Both the position numbers and the translations under genes were made by a program. Source: CAVOBC01 sp963693635 (lineage in GTDB: Bacteria > Pseudomonadota > Gammaproteobacteria > Pseudomonadales > Azotimanducaceae). Taken from it: a stretch of 40,812 nt of DNA. This document shows positions 1 through 6,989 of the stretch, piece by piece. The notes beneath the pieces are model-generated. The model saw only the letters and a list, made by a program, of their open reading frames with translations, had not been told where the DNA came from and did no database searches. Numbering within the stretch: position 1 is the first letter of the stretch; each line of letters begins with the position of its first letter. The stretch is from assembly GCA_963693635.1 (NCBI GenBank), contig CAVOBC010000003.1, positions 1 through 40,812 on the forward strand. Reading direction: 5' to 3'.

Positions 1-294
1 GGCGTCTACTGATACGTCGCCGCCTTTCAAAAAGTCCTCAACGTCAGCCTGTACCGACCCTAGACGACTCAGCCGAAGATCCTCTTTAACTTCCTGTCTG
101 AAGGTTCTGGCGTGAAAAGCTTCCCACTCCTCATCCTCCTTCTGACGATTCTCAAAAGTCTCCAGTGCTTCAACCAGCAAGGCTTCAGTTTTGGTTTTAT
201 TGATCTGATGAGCAACGAGTTCAATATCATCGGCAGACAGCAAAGTTACGCCTGCGCGGATTTTGGAGAACAAGTCATCAAGTAGGTCTGCCAT
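1..294 (-). CDS. Hypothetical acidic protein, N-terminal part (cut by window edge)
   Basis: An open frame starts with ATG at 294 on the minus strand and stays open to the window edge (98 residues visible). An AGAAAGG stretch lies about 10 bases upstream of the ATG and would serve as ribosome binding site. The product begins MADLLDDLFSKIRAG and is mostly polar and charged, rich in Glu/Asp and Lys, with helix-forming character and no signal peptide or membrane segment. I do not recognise a family. Third codon positions are much less GC-rich than in the housekeeping genes to the right (many ACT, GAT, GTT, AAA codons), which suggests a different origin. It lies just beyond the 3' end of ssrA, where islands often insert, so it is probably an accessory gene. 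Being open without stops and having a good ribosome binding site makes it likely to be real. Confidence 0.6.
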   Translation of the reverse strand, partial: MADLLDDLFSKIRAGVTLLSADDIELVAHQINKTKTEALLVEALETFENRQKEDEEWEAFHARTFRQEVKEDLRLSRLGSVQADVEDFLKGGDVSVDA

Positions 295-544
295 TGCTAC
301 TGCCGCCTTTCTCGCGGTTCTTATGTCAGTAGTAGCCAAAGACCGAACAATTTCACAGCGCTGCAGCACCGGTCTCAGGGATAGAGGGATTATGCGCCTG
401 AAATAGTAGACGCCATGACGGCAGATCAGATAGGGGAAAGTTTTCAAAATGTAACACCAAATGTAGCAATCGCATGGATTTGGCGGTTACACGGCTTTTG
501 AAACTGAAGGTAACTCTATGATTTATAGGGAAATCTCTAAAATA
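295..544. other. Spacer between the accessory gene and ssrA, possible island boundary
   Basis: No gene is visible here. The stretch is AT-richer than the rest of the window, especially 430-545. It holds an imperfect inverted repeat: TGTAACACCAAAT at 450-462 faces ATTTGG-CG-GTTACA at 478-491. No hairpin plus T-run that would terminate ssrA is visible just past its 3' end (reading down from 545), which fits a spacer that has replaced the original downstream sequence. Tyrosine-recombinase elements commonly use the 3' end of ssrA as attachment site, and arm-type sites often lie beside it; that role here is inference. Confidence 0.4.
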
Positions 545-924
545 TGGTGGAGGCGGCGGGAATCGAACCCGCGTCCGTCAGTTCTCTGCCTTCGGCTCTA
601 CATGCTTAGTTTCGTCTATGATTTGACCGCGTGACTAGCCCGACGAACAGGGATTCAGCGGCGAGCTTGCTTTGGTTTTAACTGCTTTGACCACAAGCGG
701 GGTCTGGCAGCGATCCCATGAGACGTGCCCCCGGATTGAATACATGGGCACATTCGCCCCGGGGAAAGCTAAACTAAATTGTCCTTGCGGATTTTTTAGG
801 CAGCTAGTGCGTAGTTTTCATCGTTGGCAACTAAGTTAAGTTGCAGCAATTGTTTTACGAGAGTTACTACCCTCTCGGCATGCACCTCGGGTTTCGCAAC
901 CGGCGTCGAAGCCAAGTCGCCCCC
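545..924 (-). ncRNA. ssrA: tmRNA (transfer-messenger RNA)
   Basis: tmRNA rescues ribosomes stalled on broken mRNA by acting first as tRNA-Ala and then as a short mRNA that adds a degradation tag. On the minus strand the 5' end GGGGGCG (918-924) pairs with CGCCTCC (549-555), followed by ACCA (545-548). The T arm with GGTTCGATTCC is next to the 3' end. The tag frame lies at 796-828 and reads ANDENYALAA followed by TAA, the usual proteobacterial type ending in LAA for ClpXP. The length, 380 nt, is typical, and the molecule is one-piece, not permuted. Its protein partner SmpB is encoded just upstream on the same strand (1095-1583). The 925-1094 gap between them should hold the promoter, but I see no convincing -35/-10 pair. 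Confidence 0.97.
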
Positions 925-1094
925 ATTTTTGGGACAGGTCCGTCCAGATACTGCTGAACCCATCCAGACGTCGCAGCGCCGTTAACTAATCGTCGCCGCG
1001 AAATTCAAGTCTATTGCAAATCGGCCGTGATGCCCAAGCGATTAACCGCTTATCTGAACCAATTGATACATACCGTCCTACCTGCGTATATGTG

Positions 1095-1583
1095 TCACCG
1101 GTGGTCGACTTTCAAGAGCCGCTCCTTGTCACGATTCCACTCGCGGTCGCGGATGGTCGCGCGCTTGTCGTGCTCTTTCTTGCCGGACGCGAGCGCAATC
1201 TCGCACTTCACGTGGTTACCTTTCCAATAAACAGCCAGCGGAATGCACGCGTGGCCCTTGCGCTGGATCGCGCCAATCATCCGGTCTATTTCCTTGCGGT
1301 GCAGCAGCAGTTTGCGCGTGCGATTCGGGTCCGGGATGAAATGCGTGGACGTCGTGTTCAGCGGCGTGATGTTGAGGCCGAGCAGAAATGCCTCGCCACC
1401 CTTAACCAATACATAGGTGTCTGTGATCTGGGCCTTACCCGCACGCAAGGCCTTGACCTCCCAACCCGTCAGGACGATGCCGGCCTCGAATTTCTCGTGG
1501 AACGCATACTCATACCGCGCTTTGCGGTTGACGGCGATGTTGCCATTGCCGGTCTTGCCCTTCTTGTCCGCCTGTTTAGCCAT
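1095..1583 (-). CDS. smpB: SsrA-binding protein SmpB
   Basis: SmpB binds the tRNA-like part of tmRNA and brings it to stalled ribosomes in the cytoplasm. The 162-residue product has the family core (NRKARYEYAF, then GWEVKALRAGKAQ) forming the OB-like barrel, and the basic C-terminal tail with KKEHDKR and DREWNRDKERLL that enters the empty mRNA channel. The frame is open further upstream to an ATG at 1655, but the family normally begins MAK near the core and is about 160 residues long, so I chose ATG 1583; the ribosome binding site there is weak (GAGACG). The gene lies upstream of ssrA on the same strand, so the two partners of trans-translation are adjacent. It is divergent from the transporter at 1791. 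Confidence 0.96.
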   Translation of the reverse strand: MAKQADKKGKTGNGNIAVNRKARYEYAFHEKFEAGIVLTGWEVKALRAGKAQITDTYVLVKGGEAFLLGLNITPLNTTSTHFIPDPNRTRKLLLHRKEIDRMIGAIQRKGHACIPLAVYWKGNHVKCEIALASGKKEHDKRATIRDREWNRDKERLLKVDHR

Positions 1584-1658
1584 GATTCGTCTCGATGCGT
1601 CGTGGTCGGCCGGCGCAACTACGGTTTGGCCGGTCATTATAGGATTGGCCGGCACGGT

Positions 1659-1707
1659 GTCTAGGTGAACAGTCTAGGTGGACGTAGAGGCGAACGGCGA
1701 GGTGGAC
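1659..1707. repeat. Degenerate 12-bp direct repeat, four units, between divergent genes
   Basis: Four tandem units are visible: GTCTAGGTGAAC (1659-1670), GTCTAGGTGGAC (1672-1683), GTAGAGGCGAAC (1684-1695) and GGCGAGGTGGAC (1696-1707). The first two differ at one base; later units drift. They lie between the smpB start and the transporter start at 1791, so they could be an operator array or just a decaying slippage product. Confidence 0.6.
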
Positions 1708-1790
1708 GTCGCTTCAATGTAGAGTCGCCGGCCGGCAGTTGAGCCTGCCCGGTAATTCTCGCAGAATGCCGTTAAATCAAGGGGACGGCG

Positions 1791-3158
1791 ATGGCAGCGA
1801 ACCGCGAGTCTGTGCATGGAATGTGGTCGTCCCGGCTGATGTTCATCCTGGCCGCATCGGGCAGCGCCGTCGGCCTCGGCAACATCTGGCGGTTCCCCTA
1901 CATTGCCGGCGAAAATGGCGGCGGCGCTTTTGTGCTCGTCTACCTTGGCTGCATCGCCCTCATCGGCATTCCGATCATGATGGCAGAGGTATTGCTCGGT
2001 CGCGCAGGGCGGCAGAGCCCCATCAATACGATGCGCGATGTTGCGTTGCGCTCGGGTGCCAGCCGGCACTGGGCACTGTTGGGCTGGATGGGTGCTGGCG
2101 CCGGTTTCATGATTCTCTCTTTCTATGGCGTCATCGCTGGTTGGGCGATGGCCTACATCGTCGAGCTTGGTTCCGGGGCGATGAACGGAGCGACCAGTGA
2201 GTCAGCGGCCCAGGACTTTGCCGACTTCACCGGCGACGTCACCCAGGTGCTCTTCTGGCACGGTCTCTTTATGTTGCTCACCATCTTCATTGTCGGTCGC
2301 GGCGTGGGCGACGGGCTGGAGCGCACAGTCAAATACCTGATGCCCGCACTCTTTGGCATGCTGGCCGTGCTCACCGGCTATGCAATGACCACGGGGCACT
2401 TCGGCGAAGGGCTCGCGTTTCTCTTCTCATTTAACATGGACAAGATGAGCTGGGCAGGCGTGCTCGTCGCCATGGGGCAGGCCTTCTTTACCCTCAGCCT
2501 CGGCATGGGTGCGATCATGGCGTATGGCGCGTATATGCCCAAAGACGTCTCCATTCGCTCCGCCGTCACGACGATTGCGCTTCTGGATACCGGCGTCGCG
2601 TTGATGGCAGGCGTTGTCATCTTTCCACTCGTCTTTGCCAACGGATTGGAACCCTCCGCCGGCCCCGGGCTCATGTTCATCACCCTGCCTCTCGCGTTTG
2701 GGCAGATCGCCGGTGGACAAATATTCGGGACCCTGTTCTTTGTACTCGTCACCTTTGCCGCTATTACCTCGTCAATCTCGCTGGTGGAACCGGCGGTGGC
2801 ATGGCTTGTTGAGCGTGCGCAGATGACGCGCGTCAAGGCCGCCATTCTGGTCGGCGGCATCGCTTGGTTGCTCGGCCTTGGCTCGGCGTTCTCGTTCAAC
2901 ATCTGGCAGGACTACAAACTCGCAGGAATGACGTTCTTCGACCTCATGGACTTCGTGTCCAACAACATCATGCTGCCGGTCGGCGGCATGCTGATCGCGC
3001 TATTTTGCGGTTGGGTGATCGACAGCACGATCGCGCGTCAGGAACTCGGGATGAGCGAAGGTGCGTTCAAAGTGTGGCAGACGCTGGCGCGATTCGTCGC
3101 GCCGATCGCCGTGTTCGTGGTCTTCGTGGCGACCCTCTGGCAAACCGCGACCGCCTGA
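1791..3158 (+). CDS. Sodium-dependent transporter, NSS/SNF family
   Basis: Predicted inner-membrane Na+-coupled symporter of the neurotransmitter:sodium symporter family, which imports amino acids or related amines; the substrate cannot be read from sequence. The 455-residue protein has about 11 or 12 hydrophobic helices and the family hallmark in helix 1: AASGSAVGLGNIWRFPY (about residues 22-38), carrying the unwound segment and sodium/substrate ligands. The following ENGGGAF is also typical. Length fits bacterial short NSS proteins. The ATG at 1791 has a good ribosome binding site (AAGGGG, 6 bases upstream). It is divergent from smpB and 47 bp ahead of ratA on the same strand, so cotranscription with ratA-rnfH is possible. 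A transporter between smpB and ratA has no functional link to either that I can see. Confidence 0.9.
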   Translation: MAANRESVHGMWSSRLMFILAASGSAVGLGNIWRFPYIAGENGGGAFVLVYLGCIALIGIPIMMAEVLLGRAGRQSPINTMRDVALRSGASRHWALLGWMGAGAGFMILSFYGVIAGWAMAYIVELGSGAMNGATSESAAQDFADFTGDVTQVLFWHGLFMLLTIFIVGRGVGDGLERTVKYLMPALFGMLAVLTGYAMTTGHFGEGLAFLFSFNMDKMSWAGVLVAMGQAFFTLSLGMGAIMAYGAYMPKDVSIRSAVTTIALLDTGVALMAGVVIFPLVFANGLEPSAGPGLMFITLPLAFGQIAGGQIFGTLFFVLVTFAAITSSISLVEPAVAWLVERAQMTRVKAAILVGGIAWLLGLGSAFSFNIWQDYKLAGMTFFDLMDFVSNNIMLPVGGMLIALFCGWVIDSTIARQELGMSEGAFKVWQTLARFVAPIAVFVVFVATLWQTATA

Positions 3159-3205
3159 TCATGGCCACGATTCCCTCGCGATTCGATCGATCGTTCTGAC
3201 GCCGC

Positions 3206-3637
3206 ATGCCAGAGATATCGCGTACCGCGCTCGTTTCCCACTCGCCGCTGCAAATGTTCAACGTGGTGAACGATGTGGACCGCTACGGTGAGTTCCTGCC
3301 TTTTTGCGAACGCGGGGAGCGCCTGTCCGGGGACGAGGCGACGGCTGTCTGCCGCGTTCATCTCAGGAAGGGGCCGCTCAGGCAATCCTTCACCACCCGG
3401 AATCGGCTGGCGCCGCCCGCGCGCATCGATCTTGACCTTGCGGACGGGCCGTTTCGATCTCTCACGGGCTCGTGGCGGTTTGATCAGATTGGGCAGGACG
3501 CGTGTCGGGTGACGATGTCGGTGCAGTTTGAATTCGCGAGCGCACTCATCGGGCGCACATTCGGCACCGTGTTCAAGGTCGTTACGGCGCAAGTTGTGGA
3601 CGCATTCTGCGATCGCGCCGATGATCTGTACGGATGA
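3206..3637 (+). CDS. ratA: RatA/Coq10-like START-domain protein
   Basis: Small cytoplasmic protein (143 residues) of the polyketide cyclase/START superfamily. The family includes E. coli RatA, reported to block 70S ribosome association when overproduced, and mitochondrial Coq10, a ubiquinone-binding protein; the true cellular role is debated. It begins MPEISRTALVSHSPLQMFNV and contains the conserved NDVDRYGEFLPFCERG segment and a C-terminal helix with AFCDRADDLYG. Position just before rnfH is the conserved gammaproteobacterial arrangement (ratA-rnfH). No signal peptide or membrane segment is present. Confidence 0.9.
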   Translation: MPEISRTALVSHSPLQMFNVVNDVDRYGEFLPFCERGERLSGDEATAVCRVHLRKGPLRQSFTTRNRLAPPARIDLDLADGPFRSLTGSWRFDQIGQDACRVTMSVQFEFASALIGRTFGTVFKVVTAQVVDAFCDRADDLYG

Positions 3638-3673
3638 CTTCTCGACGCCCATTCTTATCGGTGGCTCGACCCA

Positions 3674-4015
3674 ATGAGTGACACGGCAGACGATGCGGCA
3701 CCAGTCACTGGCTCTATTGCGGTCGAGGTCGCTTACGCGGAACCAGATCAGCAATACCTGTTGCCGGTGCGAGTCCCGGTCGGGACCACCCTCATTGAGG
3801 CAGTCCATGCGTCCGGCATCGTCGGTGTTGCCGGCACTTCAATCATGAGCCTCGCGCGCGGCGTCTTCGGTGAAGAGAAACCCGACAACTACGTGCTTGG
3901 CGATGGTGACCGGGTGGAGTTCTACCGGCCGCTTGCCGCGGATGCGATGGAACAGCGTCGCCGGCGGGCGGCACGTCAGTCGTCGCAGCCCAGGGCTCAC
4001 GACTCTGCGGATTGA
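3674..4015 (+). CDS. rnfH: RnfH/RatB family protein (UPF0125)
   Basis: Small ubiquitin-like-fold protein of the RnfH family, 113 residues, function not established; the name comes from linkage to rnf operons in some bacteria. The conserved part covers residues about 14-95: IAVEVAYAEPDQQYLLPVRVP, the central GTTLIEAVHASGI, and GDRVEFYRPL. The C terminus is an arginine-rich, probably disordered tail. It follows ratA by 36 bp and is surely cotranscribed. Its last 19 bp overlap the 3' end of bamE on the opposite strand, so the two genes share sequence tail to tail. Confidence 0.92.
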   Translation: MSDTADDAAPVTGSIAVEVAYAEPDQQYLLPVRVPVGTTLIEAVHASGIVGVAGTSIMSLARGVFGEEKPDNYVLGDGDRVEFYRPLAADAMEQRRRRAARQSSQPRAHDSAD

Positions 4016-4521
4016 CCCTCTGCAGCGTTTGCATCGCCGTCGTCAGCGCTCTCGTCTGATGGGTCTTCTTTACGGGTCTGATCGCTGGCGCTTGCGGGCG
4101 GCACATCCCGATAGTTGCCCTCGAAGAAGCTCAGACGGTTGTCCCTGAAGTGAACGACAAGAGACCGCTGGATCATCTTGCGGCCGCTCACTTGAAGGGT
4201 GTTGATGTACTCCCATCGGTCCTGGTTCAGGCTGTCATCAATAATAGGGTTGCCCAGCACATACCGCACCTGGCTCTTGGTCATGCCCGGTCTCAGCCGA
4301 TCGACCATGGTCTGCGAAACGAGGTTGCCCTGGTGGATGATCACGCGGTGCACGCCCGGAAACCGGATGGCCGAGCAACCGGCGATGCAGCCGAGGGCAA
4401 CCACGCCAATCAGCCACCGGCTGGCGCGACGGCGCAAACGGTGCAGCGGGGTGTCGCGGGCGCCGGCGAGCGAGGACAAATTCTGGCGGGCTATCGGCTG
4501 ATACAAATGGGCGTGCAGCAA
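3997..4521 (-). CDS. bamE: Outer membrane protein assembly factor BamE (SmpA/OmlA lipoprotein)
   Basis: BamE is a lipoprotein of the BAM complex that inserts beta-barrel proteins in the outer membrane. The hydrophobic signal stretch RWLIGVVALGCIAGC ends in a lipobox (IAGC), so the mature protein starts at that cysteine. The SmpA/OmlA fold follows: GNLVSQTMVDRLRPGMTKSQ, then VRYVLGNPIIDDSLNQDRWEY, then a C-terminal acidic tail rich in Asp/Glu/Ser. The ATG at 4521 leaves about 35 residues before the hydrophobic core, longer than normal for a lipoprotein, so the true start may be an alternative codon (for example TTG at residue 15). It is divergent from fur, the classic order, and convergent with rnfH with a 19-bp overlap. 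Confidence 0.92.
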   Translation of the reverse strand: MLHAHLYQPIARQNLSSLAGARDTPLHRLRRRASRWLIGVVALGCIAGCSAIRFPGVHRVIIHQGNLVSQTMVDRLRPGMTKSQVRYVLGNPIIDDSLNQDRWEYINTLQVSGRKMIQRSLVVHFRDNRLSFFEGNYRDVPPASASDQTRKEDPSDESADDGDANAAEGQSAES

Positions 4522-4535
4522 CAGTTTCTCGTGTC

Positions 4536-4562
4536 TTGGTACAGGGCAGCCTGTAATATTAT
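4536..4562. promoter_or_regulatory. Tentative shared promoter core between bamE and fur
   Basis: The AT-rich TAATATTAT (4555-4562 area) is the only good -10-like sequence in the 81-bp gap. On the plus strand TATTAT (4557-4562) has TTGGTA (4536-4541) 15 bases upstream; on the minus strand TAATAT (4556-4561) could serve bamE. Spacing is short, so this is only a candidate. I see no clear Fur box. Confidence 0.3.
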
Positions 4563-4602
4563 CGCGAACGGGCGGCCAAACGGTATCAGGTAGTGTTGAT
4601 GG

Positions 4603-5040
4603 ATGAGTCCAATGAATGAAGGTACCCAGGAACTGAAGGATGCCGGGCTAAAGATTACGCATCCGCGCGTTAAGATCCTTCAGATTCTCGAAAGTTCCAG
4701 CATTCACCACCTGAGTGCCGAAGACCTGTACCGGCAGTTGATCCAGCGCGGCGAAGAGATCGGCATCGCCACGGTCTATCGCGTGCTGACCCAGTTTGAA
4801 GCCGCGGGCCTGGTGGTCCGCCACAATTTCGAGGGCGGGCACTCGGTTTTCGAGATGGCGCCGACCGAACATCACGACCACATCGTCTGCGTCAAGTGCG
4901 GTCGGGTCGAAGAGTTCGCCGATTCGGCCATCGAGCAGCGCCAGCGCGAAATCGCCGACGAGATCGGCTTTGAACTCACCGATCACAATTTGAATCTGTA
5001 CGGGCTGTGCCCGGACTGCAAGAGATCGGTCGCCACCTGA
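4603..5040 (+). CDS. fur: Ferric uptake regulator Fur
   Basis: Iron-responsive dimeric repressor, 145 residues. The N-terminal winged helix includes KITHPRVKILQIL, HHLSAEDLYRQL and the recognition helix region IATVYRVLTQFEAAGL. Metal ligands are visible: HHDH (residues 90-93) followed by CVKCG (Cys96, Cys99), and a C-terminal CPDC (Cys136, Cys139), the second zinc-binding pair present in many Fur proteins. Two ATGs are in frame (4603 and 4612); neither has a strong ribosome binding site, and the first gives the usual length. Divergent from bamE and convergent with recN, the standard neighbourhood. Confidence 0.96.
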   Translation: MSPMNEGTQELKDAGLKITHPRVKILQILESSSIHHLSAEDLYRQLIQRGEEIGIATVYRVLTQFEAAGLVVRHNFEGGHSVFEMAPTEHHDHIVCVKCGRVEEFADSAIEQRQREIADEIGFELTDHNLNLYGLCPDCKRSVAT

Positions 5041-5051
5041 CATTTATCACG

Positions 5052-5094
5052 GCCGGTGTGGGTTCCTGCCACAGTACAAAGTTGGTACACCGGC
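5052..5094. terminator. Inverted repeat between convergent fur and recN
   Basis: GCCGGTGT (5052-5059) is matched by ACACCGGC (5087-5094), an 8-bp perfect stem with a 27-base loop, in the 93-bp gap between two genes that converge. No T-run follows on either side, so a bidirectional terminator role is only suggested by position. Confidence 0.4.
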
Positions 5095-5133
5095 GGTGAG
5101 ACTTCATCGTCGAGCCAAAGCCCCCTCGCCCCC

Positions 5134-6813
5134 CTAGCCACCGCTCCCGGCTAACATTGCCCTCGCGTGTGCAACCGACTCATCAGTCATCTCGATGCCG
5201 CCCAGCATGCGCGCAATCTCGTCAACGCGTTCGGCGCCCGCAAGGTTGCACACCTGCGTCGCCCCGCTGCCGGTTTCTTTGCTCACCTGCAAGTGATGCT
5301 CGCCCTGGGACGCCACCTGCGGCAGGTGCGTGACGCACAGGATTTGCGTGTGGTTTGCCAGTCGGCGCAGCAGTTGCCCAACAACTTCTGCGACAGCGCC
5401 GCCGATGCCGACATCGACTTCGTCAAAGACGAGTGTGGGCACCGGTGATGTTTCGCTGACCACCACCTGGATGGCGAGGCTGATTCGTGACAGTTCTCCG
5501 CCGGACGCGATTCGCCCCAGCGCCTGCAGCGGCTGGCCGGGATTGGTGCTGATCTGGAATTCGGCGCGCTCAGACCCGTGCCGGGCGAACGCCGTTGTCG
5601 GATCAATGCGCGTCTCAAAAACCGTCTTGTCCATGCCCATGGCTACGAGTTGGGCGGAAACGGCGGCGTCCAGACGGGCGGCCGCTGCGAGGCGCTTCTT
5701 GCCAAGTTTGCGGGCGGCCTTATGCCAACGCGTCTCTGCATCGTCGCGTTCCTGGTTCAGTGCCGCGACATCGGCTTGTAGGTTGGACATGCGTTCGAGT
5801 TCCGCGTCGATCTCGTCTTTGCGCCCGGGAAGCTGCTCGGGCTGCACCTGATACTTGCGTGCCAGCTCATAGATGGTGCTGAGCCGCTCTTCAACCGCGC
5901 GCAGGCGCACGGGGTCTTCTTCCAGGTGATCGGTGAAGTGGCGCAGATCGGCCGTCGCTTCCTCTATCTGGATCTGGCCCGATTTCAAGAGGTCAATGAC
6001 CGGACCGAGTTCACCGTCGATCGTTGTCAGCCGGTTGATGACCTGGGCGAGGGTTTGACCCAGGTTGTTGTCATCGGCGTCGAGCGCGGTCAGTGCCTCG
6101 GCGCAGGTGGCGATCATGGTGTCTGCGCTCGACAGGCGCTTTTGCTCGTCTGCCAGCACTTCGGCTTCGTTGGCCGCGACCGCCTTTGCGGCCAGCTCCT
6201 CTGCCTGAAACTGCAGTAGCTGCACGCGCGCCGCATGGGAGTCGTCACCTTCGATCAACTTATCGAGCCTTGCCGTCAGCTCCTGATGCTGGGCATACAC
6301 CCTCGCGACCGCCTCGGCTTCTTTGCTCGCGCCGGCGAATGCGTCCAAAAGGTGCAGATGCGTGTCACGGCGGAGCAACGAATGGTGCTCATGCTGCGAG
6401 TGCAGGTCGATCAGCATGTTGCCGAGCGTGCGCAGTTCATTGACGCTGGTCCGGGTGCCGTTGATAAAGGCGCTGGATCTGCCTTCCCGGTTGACTGTCC
6501 GCCGCAGGATCACCTCGGTCGCCAGGTTGTCGGTTGCGTCGCCATCGACCAGTTCACGTTCGTTCAGCCAATGCCTGATGCTCGCGTGCGCCGACCCGTC
6601 AGCCAGTTCAAACGTGGCGGCGACTTCGAGTCGAGGTCCGTTTGCGCCGATGGCGTTGCTGTCGCCACGGTTGCCAAGAGCGAGGCCCAGCGCGTCCAAC
6701 ATGATAGATTTGCCGGCGCCGGTCTCGCCCGTGATGACGGTCATGTTGCGCTCGAATTCGAGCTCCAGGCGGCGCGCGATCGCAAAGTTGTCGACGGTCA
6801 GGTGGCTAAGCAT
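5134..6813 (-). CDS. recN: DNA repair protein RecN
   Basis: RecN is an SMC-like ATPase that acts on double-strand breaks and helps RecA-dependent recombination. The 559-residue product has the N-terminal half of the ATPase head with Walker A GETGAGKS (residues 29-36), a long central coiled-coil region rich in Glu, Ala and Arg, and the C-terminal half with the signature ALGRIASGGELSRISLAIQ and Walker B TLVFDEVDVGIGG. The D-loop and H-loop part (ILCVTHLPQVAS) is intact. Length matches the family (about 550-560). RecN is normally SOS-controlled, but I found no CTG-N10-CAG LexA box in the gap before hrcA. It is divergent from hrcA and convergent with fur. Confidence 0.97.
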   Translation of the reverse strand: MLSHLTVDNFAIARRLELEFERNMTVITGETGAGKSIMLDALGLALGNRGDSNAIGANGPRLEVAATFELADGSAHASIRHWLNERELVDGDATDNLATEVILRRTVNREGRSSAFINGTRTSVNELRTLGNMLIDLHSQHEHHSLLRRDTHLHLLDAFAGASKEAEAVARVYAQHQELTARLDKLIEGDDSHAARVQLLQFQAEELAAKAVAANEAEVLADEQKRLSSADTMIATCAEALTALDADDNNLGQTLAQVINRLTTIDGELGPVIDLLKSGQIQIEEATADLRHFTDHLEEDPVRLRAVEERLSTIYELARKYQVQPEQLPGRKDEIDAELERMSNLQADVAALNQERDDAETRWHKAARKLGKKRLAAAARLDAAVSAQLVAMGMDKTVFETRIDPTTAFARHGSERAEFQISTNPGQPLQALGRIASGGELSRISLAIQVVVSETSPVPTLVFDEVDVGIGGAVAEVVGQLLRRLANHTQILCVTHLPQVASQGEHHLQVSKETGSGATQVCNLAGAERVDEIARMLGGIEMTDESVAHARAMLAGSGG

Positions 6814-6989
6814 GGCCTGTCCATGATTGAGACTGAGTGCGGTGATGCCAGGGGTGAAGCCCCATTAAACCCGTATGTGCCATGCGATGCCGGTGTGTGA
6901 GAGATCGTCGAGTCCCGCGCGGCACAAAAGGTCGGGTGAACGGTACAACGCAGGGTTGATTTTAGCCGCATTTGATTCACTATTAGTCA

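Noticed and set aside
1014..1664. 216-residue open frame opposite smpB
   Set aside because: Lies antisense over the whole smpB gene; its existence follows from the codon bias of smpB and it has no recognisable domain.
6835..6880. GAGTGC half-site and CCCCATT before hrcA as CIRCE or sigma-32 signals
   Set aside because: No matching TTAGCACTC half lies nine bases away, and no CTTGAAA-like -35 box lies 11-16 bases before the CCCCATT.
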